Shown piece by piece: positions 12,701 through 22,734 of a DNA stretch of 64,000 nucleotides. Source of the DNA: Pseudoneurospora amorphoporcata (lineage: Eukaryota; Ascomycota; Sordariomycetes; Sordariales; Sordariaceae). How positions within the stretch are numbered: position 1 is the first letter of the stretch; each line of letters opens with the position of its first letter. The DNA lies in the NCBI GenBank assembly GCA_033297205.1, contig MU859106.1, positions 62,001 to 126,000 of the forward strand, read 5' to 3'. The position numbers and the translations under genes are program-made. Below the pieces are notes generated by a model. The model saw only the letters and a program-made list of their open reading frames with translations. It was not told the origin of the DNA and made no database searches.

Positions 12701-15700
12701 AGATGAAGACTGTTGATAGAATCCAGGCCAGTAATAATAACGGAGACAAAGTAATCAACCTGGGACAACATCGGTCGGGGCAGCGGGGGTTGCTGCTTGG
12801 CTTCCTTCTCATGGACGATTCAAAACCCGAAAGGTGGCTGGAGTTGTCCCCACTACCGGATACGTATACAGTCTTTACCCCTGTTATTGCAACACAATTC
12901 CGGCACTTTGGGCACGGCGCAAAATCTTTGCACTAACCAGGAATTTTGCAACTACTGGTGCCGCAGTTTACATACAAATCTGGGAAACCGGGCAGCGACA
13001 AGTATTGCATTAACCGGGTAAATTTGTATGTGTTCGCAAAAGGGGGTGCTTGCAACTGCAGGCGTAAAGATTGTAGCCTGGATTTTGTATGTAGCTTATC
13101 CGGATTCATGGGTCATAAATGCCTTGTCTAGTCTCTGACCTCGACACCTTAGGGGCTCAATCTAAGACATGAGCCCCGCGAGTTCCGAGCGTTTGAGGAC
13201 TAGGTTGTAATCCCGAAAGTCCGGTTCATGAAATATGATGGATATTGGCGATGTCTTGCCTTTAATAGCGTCTCTTGGTTTTAGTTAGTCAAAGAGTAGT
13301 TCTCGCTACACCAAACGGTTGGCAAGGCCAACGGCTTCCTTGCACGTGGGACCCCAAAGCTTTAGGAGCAGCTTGCCTTCCTGGGACTGGTATCTCTCGT
13401 CAATCGGTCATCGAAGTGGGCCTGTTCTCTTAGTGAATCTAGCAAGCGACGCGTCGTGGATGCCATGTAATGAGTTTACAAGTAGAGTTGGTCGAAAAAA
13501 ATTCGAGTCTAATTGCCATCTTTGACGTTAGCAGGTGCTTGAAAGTGTGTTGAGATATGAAAAATTTGGAAACTGCTGTGAATGAGAGTGTCGAGTGCGT
13601 TCACTTGCCTGCCTCGGGCCAGCAACTTGAGGACTTCATACGGAGCAGTATGCAACTAGCGTGACATGCTCTTGGAGCCACACTTGAGTGCTACTCCATA
13701 CTGTACTACCATTATGAGCCCTGGAACTTTCGCAGTGAAGGCACTCATGGACAGGACCATCCAGATGGTTACCTTGCCAGACACGGGCCCACACTTGTCT
13801 GCCGAAGACCACAGAATCTGGAAAGTGGTTGCGTAGGTAGTTAGTAGTATAAGATGTGCCGCGACTGATGGGATTTCTCCGGATAACTGGCTCACCTTAT
13901 TCCATAGTCCCGTTTTTCATTTACACATCTCGGCACCGAGTTGCAACCCAGAAAACGGAATCCGTGGTTCGCCAGGTAAACTCGCTGGAGTCAATGCTAC
14001 TACAGCGTAGATCAGTCGTAGATGGGCGTAATGGGGCACCACTTACCCCCTTGCCTCCGCCCAGTCCTGCACATGAAGGGTTGATATTTACTCGCATAAA
14101 CATGACCCATTGCTGTATAGGCATGTCTCAGAGTATGGGTAGCTGAGCAAAGATCTTTCATCTCGCCGCCAATTACCTCCTCTAAACTTACCAAGCTATA
14201 GAGTCGAGGTGAAGTTTACCAGAACATAGCCCTCATATCCCGGTGGTAAATTATGACATAGATTACTCCTTTTCGTCCCCGGTCCAGGACAGAAGCGCAC
14301 CGACGACTGGGATTCGCTGTGTATGCCACGGAAGAGCATATTCGTGTTACACATCACAACGTCTGCAGAGAAGCGACTTCGAATTAGCCATATTGGAGCG
14401 GCAATCTATCTCGCCAAATGACCCCCTGTTATACACCCCGAGTTTCCGGGTCCTTTCGCGGGGGATGGATGAGAACCGGGAATCAGGGTCGTATCTGAAG
14501 CGAACCATGTCGAGCGGCTTCTAGTGCAAGTCAGCAGAACCCCTGTGCACAACGCCGCCAGTGATTTGTGTTGGCGCTGACAGGCGTTTTGGAGGTGCAT
14601 ACTGCGCCGTCATAACAAAACCCCGAGGAAGCCCGCGGACCATACCATCATACTTGTCGAGACGGACGCAGGTGGGTTGAGGCAGCCGGTGGATCGGCAC
14701 CTCAGAACCTGCTACTTGTCTCAGCAAGAGTCGGATGACGGCTTTTTGGATCCTTTTGGCGGTATGCTAGTATCCTGCAGCTCCATTTCATGAGGAGAAG
14801 GAGACAGAACATGGTAGCTGCAGGTGAGTGGTTAGATCGTGGGGTAACGACGCCGACCGGGGACCAGGATAGCAACGAGGCAGCCAAGGCGACAGATAGG
14901 CTAGAGGAGGTATCCATTGTCGTCGGAACTGACCCAAAACAGTAGAAGCGCCGGTACCCAGGACTATGAGCCTCGTTTTCTAGCCTTCCTGCCTTGTGGG
15001 ATCAGGGCCCCGGGGACGTAAAAGCGCAGGTGACGACGAGAGACTGGGATGTTGCTGTTTTCGAGGAAGAAGAGGCTCTTGTCAAAAGCAACGAGGGCTC
15101 TTTACACCGAATCCTCCAGTTCATTGCGTGGCCACCGCGGATTGGCGAGGATATAGTCGAAGGGGGAGGAGTTTATTTCACATGTTGTCGGGTGTCGGTA
15201 GAATGTGGCTTGAATAGTCTGGAAAAAGAAGAGGGTGTTGAACCCCAGCATCATCTACTGCATTGTTGCATACGGGTAGAGGTTTTGGTAGGGACCAGCA
15301 GTCTGGAAACCCCACGCACCCGGGCTGGACCTCTATGTGTAAGGGAGTTCCTGTTCGAACGCATGCTTATCCGCTTTGGTGTACCTTGCCGGGCTTCTCT
15401 GACCGGGTCCGTTCTTGGGGTGTTTTGCTGCCGTTGTCCACCTCCCATGCCCCTGGACTGTAAGGTTGCCATCGGTGACCATGCACAGGGTGCGATATGC
15501 ACGAGGAGACCGGCGAGGAGAAACTGGCCCGTGAGTGGTTGAATGTTGCCCATGGCGGCAGCCTATATGCCCATATCCCGATCATGACATATCAGTATCG
15601 TCCATTGATGTAAGGCGGAGTTGAAGAAGGAAGGATGGACGGGTCATCACGAGTCATCAATTTCCAATGCCGAGGAACATGAAATGTACGTATCGATGTC

Positions 15701-18700
15701 CGTTCGGGTATTGGTTGCCTGAACAATATCCGGCTATGCTGCTGCCATTGGATGGTTGAGGTTGGGAAAAGAGGAAAATGGAAACAAAAAAAAGGAAAAA
15801 GAAAAGGCGGGCTTTAGACACCAGACGGAACAGAGCCCGAGTGCAGTGTGCAGTTGTCACATCAGCGATCATGCCCGGCGGACAACCTTAACAAAAGTGG
15901 GTCCCTGGGGATCATTCCTTTCCCTGTCGGTGCCTTGCGAGTGCACTGGCAGGTGCGCTAGTGAATGCGGGTGAGTGCTGGAGTGCAACGCTGTTATGAG
16001 CAAACTTTAACTGAGACCTCTTTGTCCTTGTCCACATCCACCACACACTCCGTCCTCCCGTCGTTGTCCCCGGCCATCCGTCCTCTGGGAAGGCGTTCCT
16101 GCGAGGGCTGACGAGTTTCTTTTCCCAGTTCGGTGATTGTGACCGGATGACGGGAACACTCCTTGGGCCCCCCAACGCTCCTTCCTCTTTGCAGCCAAAG
16201 AAAGTGACCGCCCGCTCATGCCGACTTGAAGCAGGAGCAGAACAGCAAACAACCAGAAGAGGAAAGAACATGTAACATGCCGCATGTGAGGGCAGGCTCC
16301 AAGTAACCTAAACCCCCTAAACAGGAGTCGGAAAGAGACAGGTTAGCGGAGATAGGGGCAGAATGGGGGGGCCCTTGGCTTGACTTTCCTCGCTTTCCAT
16401 TCGGCGGCGGTCAACATTGGATCTCATCGACGGCCATCTAGCAGGTGTGCTCACAGATCTGCCCTCCAGATTGGCTCAATGGAGCATCGCTAGTACTGCT
16501 GCATCTCCGGGGCCCTCGTACCCAGGGGGTCGCACTCTGTTAACCGTACCTTTCCATCTCCCCGGTCTCCAGCACGAGGTCTCTCACACTCAGTCTTCCG
16601 TCTTCTTTCTGAAGGCATCTCCCGTCAGCACTCTCCACTACCAATTTCATACCATCATGGAACTAGGTAGAGGTAGAGCCATCTCAGCTTAATCACTTCG
16701 TCGCAACGGCCCAGTGGCGTCTCTATGTGGGATGATTGGGATATCATACACCTCACCATAGCAGTTGGTCGTGGCTTTACGGGGTTGACTTTGACCTCGG
16801 CTTCCCTTTGACCAACCAATCCTTTGGGTCTTCACATCAACTAGCATCAACCAGAAAAAAAAAAATACTCGAAACACTATGAGCAGTTGCTCTCAGAGTC
16901 TTCAATTCCCCGTTTGTTCGTTCAAATGTTCGGGCGCTACAAGCCGACGAAAGGACCACAGTCTCAGTCCCAGACTCACAGTCCCAGTTACAGTGACACC
17001 CCCCCTCGTCTGTCCTGCAAACACAGCGTCCAACGAGGTGATTTCGATGGTTTCGCCCACAAGAGCCTTTGTCAACAGCATCCAATAGCATGGCCATCAG
17101 AGAGGATAGCGGCAGGGCTCACGAGGTTAAGTGACTGATGGATCATGATCTTGGTTTCGTTCGACGGCATTATTCCGTTGCCGAGACTATGCCGAACAAC
17201 TTGCCCTTAGTTTGCTGCAAGGACGGCATCTTTGGTTCCAAACTCAGGCCATATCATCACTCACTTCATTCCAGGTTTGAGACCTCATGGACCCTCTAGA
17301 CTTTGGCTCTGCATGTCCCACTCCAAGTGAATGGCCAACACCTCATCTCTGCTCTCTCCCCTCTCCGAGGTCTCACCATTCGCCGTTGGCATTTGTCAAG
17401 ATCGGTCCACGGTGCTGGGTGTGAATTGTGACGTGCCTGGGGAACCACCTGCGCACCCCTGGTGCTCCATTGCTGATCCCCTGTTTACACAGTAACACCA
17501 CCCCCGTTACTGAGTCAACGACCTACCCCCTTGTTCGACAGCTTTACATCGTCGACGCCGGGCTACCCTTAGCGCGGGATCCTCATAGGGCACTTACAGA
17601 TCGAGACCGTCATCGTTCATTGTTACCATTGTCCTTTTCGTCTCTAATCCGTGATCAGTCAAGCATGTGTTACTCCCTGGTGTACAAGGTACACTAATGA
17701 CAAGCACACTGTAGATCAGGGCCTCTCAAAGTTCTTGGTATAACGGACATTTTGCCCGGCTCCGATAGCTCTTCCATTTCTAGTTGTTCCCCTTTATTTT
17801 TGCTGACTTCCACGCCTTCCGCACCAAATCTTGCGCCTCCATGCTGCTGCTGCCAGAACATCAAGACAGTGTCAGTACAAAACACCCCAAAGCTGCACAT
17901 GATATTTCCCGACCCATTAACCCGCTTTCTGGATTGTCACTGACGGACCCCCCTGGTCTACCTTGGAATCCCTGCTAGGCGATCTACACCTCTTATTCGT
18001 GCCTCTTTCTCTTGAGACGCGGTACTTGATAGCCTCGACACCCCCTCTCCATTCTTCCCCGTCCCTCAAAGTGCCGGGCAAGGCAATATCCAACATGCTC
18101 TCTTCATAATATCGACCACTGTTTAATCTCCCCAGTTGCTAACCACCCCGGCTTTGCTATATTGCCTCGATATATTCTCACCAGCCTACCTGTTCCTCCG
18201 TCAGTCCAGATCCTACGATAATAAAAACATCACATCTCCAAGCAATACAACTGCTTAGCCCTGGGTTTTCTCCGACAACTCAGCATTACATCTAAGCGCC
18301 TTTTATACATAAGCGCCTTGCCCCTGCGTGGCACCCCTTTAAGCCATATTGTCTCGAATAGACCAGCAAGATAGGATCGTTCAGAGCCGATACATATACA
18401 CCTGTACACCAATACACTTGATTACAATAGTAGTTTTTGTGCCTCGAGCGGGCCATCACACTGGGCTGTCATCCTGCTCAATACCCCCAAGTATCACTCG
18501 GCTACCCACAGCAGAGGTCACCCAGCATCTCGTCCAAGCGAAACCTGACAACATCTGGCCCGATTCACCTGTACATCCACGCCGGCCTTGTTCTCACTCC
18601 TGGAAGCTGGAATTCGCCAAGTATACCCACGGCCTTGCATGTAACACCAGACGCCTGCATTGCTGGCATCTGTCTTGGCTGGACCTATTGTTCTCCCAAT

Positions 18701-18925
18701 GTAAGACATACAGCCCATGCCCCATCCCAGAACCCAGTTATCCGGGTTCGTGTCGGTTGTTGGTCGGGAGCAGAACCGGCTCCATCTGCATTCCTTCGCT
18801 CTTGCTTCGCTGTTGCCATATTGTAACACAGCAGGATCGCCCACCTAGAAGATCCCTTGACTGACACTGCTTACAGAACCCATAACCACATCGGGCTCCC
18901 TGCCGTCCTATGCCCTTTTTCTTCA
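9744..18925. other. 9-kb gene-poor region upstream of velC
   Basis: No stretch here has clear coding character. Open frames of 60-180 codons occur on both strands (for example 12166-12657 minus, 14994-15542 plus, 16007-16285 minus) but none shows a domain I know. Features noted: a broken cysteine-rich reading at 12929-13092, an inverted repeat GGGGCTCA...TGAGCCCC at 13152-13177, and a C/T-rich half nearest velC (about 16.4-18.9 kb). A TTACAG at about 18872-18877 could be the acceptor of a 5' UTR intron of velC. Developmental regulators in filamentous fungi often have very long upstream regions, so much of this may be velC promoter and leader. That is inference. Confidence 0.5.
13152..13177. 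repeat. Perfect 8-bp inverted repeat (potential hairpin)
   Basis: GGGGCTCA at 13152-13159 is exactly complementary to TGAGCCCC at 13170-13177, with a 10-nt loop. It lies in gene-free DNA and no T run follows it. It could be a protein-binding dyad or chance. Confidence 0.5.
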
Positions 18926-20398
18926 ATGTCTACTGCTGTCGAGTCTTCTCATCACACTTTTGGCACCAATCCTGCACTCAACACCATGTCTCGATCACTT
19001 CATGCGCATCATGAGGCTTACTCCTCAAGGCACGCACACTACACGGCAGAACAGCAATCACAGCAGCCGCAATTGTATCGTCAACAGCAACAACACAGGC
19101 TGCCTCCCGTGACCACCATAATACCCACAATTGGTCCTGGTCCTGTCTCTTCTTCCTGCGATCCAGGTTATCGAGGCCATAGCCGGACTTACTACTCCGG
19201 CTACCCAACCCCTTCACCAGTGGGACAAACACCTCCTCAATTCCCAGTTACATATTACGAGGCTCGTTCTTATCATGGAAGGCAACCAGATGGCCGTCTC
19301 TCTCCGGCCTATTCCACTGCTGCTGCCAGTGACAGGGCAACCGTGGAGTCCACCTACGAGTCTCGTTCAAGCCAAATGAGCAACAATCATCAGGCGCACA
19401 TTGAACCATCTTGGCCACCCTTCCACCAGCAACCCTTAGAAATAAGGCAGGAGTCAATCAGCCATTTCACCATGACACGGAAAGCATCCGCACCCGAAAA
19501 CAACCACAACAGCAGCAACAACAGCAACAACTCCCCACCGCCCGAGGGATCACAAACTCCATCAAGCTCACAGCAAGGCGGTTCCCCAAGGCAAGAATCC
19601 CGGCCCATGAGCATCTCCAACCTCATCAGCACCGACAACACCCGAAACACGCGGAACCCGGTCCCCCCACCACCCAGCTCAGGCAAAAAGACCGACTACC
19701 GAATCGCCGTCCGCCAACAGCCCTTCGCCGCCCGCAGCTGCGGCTTCGGCGAGCGCGACCGCCGCGTCATCGATCCACCACCCATCGTGCAACTAACCAT
19801 CCATAACGACACCCTCTCGCGCGAGGAGCACTCCCGGCTGCTGCGGCACCAATTCAGCGTCATCCACTGCAGCATCTGGGACGAGACGGGCATCAAGGAC
19901 ATGAGCAGCATGCCCGAGGACTTCCGGCAGCAGCGACGGTTGATGGGAACCCTTGTGGCGTCTCCCTTTGTCGGACTGGACGAGAACGGGGAAGAAGGCT
20001 GCTTCTTTTGTTTCCCCGATCTGAGCTGTCGCACCCCCGGCATCTTTAGACTCAGGTTTGCGCTGGTGGTGCTGGACCCGGCGCGGATGATGGCGGGCGA
20101 TCGATCAAGTATCGTGGCCACGGCCATGAGCGAGCCGTTCCAGGTGTATAATGCGAAGGACTTCCCGGGGATGAAGGCCAGTACGCCGTTAACGAAGAGA
20201 CTCAAAGAGCAGGGGTGTTTGATTAGTATCAAGAAGGGGAATGAGAAGGGGGATGGTGGAAATGGTGGGAGTAAAGGGGAGAGGGAGACGGAGAGTGGAG
20301 ATGAGGATGGAGTGGAGGAGGAAGATGCGGAAGAGAGTGGGAGGGGAGGAGGGGGGAGGAAGGGGAGGAATAAGAGGCAGAAGAGGGGGTCTTCGTGA
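18926..20398 (+). CDS. velC: VelC-type velvet-domain developmental regulator
   Basis: Single-exon CDS of 490 residues from the ATG at 18926; a TTG 23 codons upstream is the only earlier in-frame start-like codon. The N-terminal half (1 to about 250) is low-complexity, rich in Q, H, S and P. The velvet domain spans about residues 256-435. It opens with YRIAVRQQPFAARSCGFGE and contains RRVIDPPPIVQL, a phrase near QQRRLMGTLVASPFVG, and GCFFCFPDLSCRTPGIFRL, and closes with PLTKRLKEQGCLISIKKG. These blocks fit VelC better than VosA, VelB or VeA as I remember them. Velvet proteins are fungal nuclear regulators with an NF-kB-like fold that bind DNA as homo- or heterodimers and tie sexual or asexual development to light and secondary metabolism. 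The C-terminal 50 residues form an acidic block followed by a basic GRKGRNKRQKR tail, a possible nuclear localisation signal. The true 5' end may include an upstream noncoding exon. Confidence 0.88.
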   Translation: MSTAVESSHHTFGTNPALNTMSRSLHAHHEAYSSRHAHYTAEQQSQQPQLYRQQQQHRLPPVTTIIPTIGPGPVSSSCDPGYRGHSRTYYSGYPTPSPVGQTPPQFPVTYYEARSYHGRQPDGRLSPAYSTAAASDRATVESTYESRSSQMSNNHQAHIEPSWPPFHQQPLEIRQESISHFTMTRKASAPENNHNSSNNSNNSPPPEGSQTPSSSQQGGSPRQESRPMSISNLISTDNTRNTRNPVPPPPSSGKKTDYRIAVRQQPFAARSCGFGERDRRVIDPPPIVQLTIHNDTLSREEHSRLLRHQFSVIHCSIWDETGIKDMSSMPEDFRQQRRLMGTLVASPFVGLDENGEEGCFFCFPDLSCRTPGIFRLRFALVVLDPARMMAGDRSSIVATAMSEPFQVYNAKDFPGMKASTPLTKRLKEQGCLISIKKGNEKGDGGNGGSKGERETESGDEDGVEEEDAEESGRGGGGRKGRNKRQKRGSS

Positions 20399-20646
20399 GA
20401 CTCTTTCTCTTCCTGCTTGGTTTTCTGTTTTTTGGCTTGGTTCCCCATTTTTGACGGTTCATGACTCGCTATATACCCCTTTTCTTAGTTTTCTACTTCC
20501 CTATCCATCTAGAGTTTCCAAACGATATCATTTCCAGAACAGGTTGGTTGGCGATTTGGGGGTTCCAACAAGGAAAAAGGGAACGGTTGGATTTGGTTAT
20601 TAGTTTCTGTTTCCCCACTATCTTATCAATCAATCATCACCAAACA
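20399..20646. other. velC 3' region and tRNA-Gly upstream region
   Basis: About 250 nt of T-rich sequence with no gene. It is the likely velC 3' UTR and terminator, followed by the short upstream region of tRNA-Gly. Confidence 0.6.
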
Positions 20647-20717
20647 GCGCCAGTGGTTTAGTGGTAAAATCCATCGTTGCCATCGATGGGCCCCGCGTTC
20701 GATTCGCGGCTGGCGCA
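20647..20717 (+). tRNA. tRNA-Gly (GCC), intronless
   Basis: The acceptor stem GCGCCAG/CTGGCGC pairs perfectly, with discriminator A. The anticodon arm CATCG-TTGCCAT-CGATG presents GCC, and the T-arm CCGCG-TTCGATT-CGCGG is complete. The D-arm has the A-box-like GGTTTAGTGGTAAAATCC. A T9 run begins at 20727 and serves as a Pol III terminator. Confidence 0.97.
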
Positions 20718-21028
20718 ATTCTCTACTTTTTTTTTCCTTCTACATTCGCTCCAGAGGCTTTCTTTCCTCTTCTTTTATACCCAGCGGGCCTTTTCTGTGT
20801 CCCACCGGTGGACGGGCTACTAGCCATGATACCCTGATTTTTCTTTCTTACATCCGGCATGAACGGAATGATCCGGAAGAGACGGGGAACATACGGAGGA
20901 AGGAGCGACAAATTGTGCATGGAAAGCTGGCAAGCAGGAACTGCTCCACGGCAAAGAGAAAAAATAGCAAGAGCAACAAGGGAAGGCACAACTCAACACC
21001 AGAATGGCGTTGCTTCACGCCTTTTGGG

Positions 21029-21087
<59 letters not shown>

Positions 21088-22734
21088 TAGGACGCAAGTG
21101 GAAGGCAGTCCTTGGAAAGAACACCCGTCATCCATGGGAGCTTCGTCGAATAAAATGCAGCGGGCCCTGGGGACTCAGAAGAAGGAATCACCGACAGAGA
21201 TAGAACCGGCAAGGGATTAGGCAGTGAACAATCATGTCACCCTCCCGCTCCACGCTCATTGGGGTTATCATATAGGGGAGCTGCTAGGCTCCATTCTGTT
21301 CCACCTTCCTTTTTATCGCAAACATGTGATAGGGAAAGGTGAGATACTTCAAGTGTGCGTTTTACCATGCCGGTACATGGTCACCAGACTCCATGCCTTG
21401 CTTTTAATGTTTGTGATGCTTTTTTGGATGTCTTTGATGGCTACCTTATCAAGGCGGCTGGGACAGTGTGATCAGAAAAGATCAAGCAGTATCTCATCTT
21501 ATCAACTTTGACTTCAAATAAGACTCGACAACACACAGCACGCCTCCTCTATCACTTACTCAGCTACCCAGGTGCCTACCCAGGTACTAAACACCTGCCT
21601 CTTTGAGCCCCATCTATCCGAAATCCCATCTCGATAGTGTGTCTGTTGACGGTATTGGCTCCCAAACAAAACTCCAGTGACTAGCTCAAGCAGCTGCGAT
21701 GCGAGGTATGTCTCACCTCCTCATATCCCTCATTCTGTGACCTCCAGGGTATAGTGTATCCGAATCCGTTCTTTTCTCCGAGCCTCGCTTCTATGGTATA
21801 TATACTACACGTGTAGTGTTTGATATGGGAGAACTCTCGATGTTTCGTTGCTTTTGCGGGCTAGAACTCACCCTTCACCAATGTCTCATGTCGATCTTCG
21901 CCTATTTCGTGGGTTAGGCTTGATATCCAATGTTTGGGTGGGGGGGGGGGTTCGCGGATCGGGGTAGGCTCCGAGGCTCCGAGGCCTCGTAGGGTAGGGG
22001 TTGGTAAGTGTTTGTGTACACATAAATGCTGGTTTGTTTGTTGGCGCGAATCTTGCGACAAGGGTCTGCAAAAATATACAGAAAAACAACGGAACAACCA
22101 CATTCGAAACGGAAAACGTGGACAATATGTATAAAGCGTCCCAAACGCATCTGGTTGATACCAAGTTCTTCCATAAAAATTGGTGGAATAGTGGTTGAGT
22201 TGCGCAGAGTGCGTCGTAAAGTCCCGCGCTAACGAACAAACCAGGTGTGATGTGTAACTAACCAAGACATGACTACCTCGCAAGTCTAACCACTAGTTAT
22301 CGACACCGATCGTGACGGTGATGGGGAGGATGTTTGGATCAAGCTCGGTGATGTGATATCTGGAAAGTCGAAGTATGGACGGGACGAAAATGAGGCGGGG
22401 ATGGGAATGGGTGCGAGCTGGTACCTTTAGGTAGGTAGTCGAGGGGAGTAGAACTACTTGGTGAGAGAAGACTGGGGAGGTACAGTTAGAGGAGTGATGG
22501 GGGTGATGATGATGAAAGATGGCTGGAGGGTCATCAAGAAGGGAGTGAGATGAGTGCTTGAGTGGTAAGCAAGCGATACTCTTATCTCCTAGACGTGTAA
22601 CCAGCATTTTGTTTTGCTCATATGTTAGAGGAGATAGTATCAATGGTGTGTATTTCGTATCCTCCCTCCACCCGGGTCCAGAGGTAGTAGTCGTCCGTCT
22701 CCCTGAATATTCCGGGGCAGACTCCTTCTCTGTT
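20718..22734. other. Intergenic region between tRNA-Gly and the mitochondrial-protein gene
   Basis: Two kilobases with no convincing gene. The main landmark is an uninterrupted run of about 52 T residues (21033-21084). A G10 run lies near 21942-21951. The last part (about 22290-22734) is probably the 3' UTR of the minus-strand gene that ends at 22735. Confidence 0.6.
21033..21084. repeat. 52-nt poly(T) homopolymer
   Basis: An uninterrupted run of T from 21033 to 21084. It makes the overlapping open frames read as polyphenylalanine, so those frames should be ignored. It may be a slippage-expanded tract or the trace of an old poly(A)-tailed insertion in reverse orientation; I see no recognisable element body next to it. 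Assembly length for such a run is uncertain. Confidence 0.9.

Noticed and set aside
14994..15542. 182-codon plus-strand frame, with a 100-codon frame opposite
   Set aside because: Neither strand gives a known domain or consistent codon bias, and no splice signals support either.
21001..21220. Frames reading through the poly(T) run
   Set aside because: Polyphenylalanine frames are a by-product of the homopolymer.
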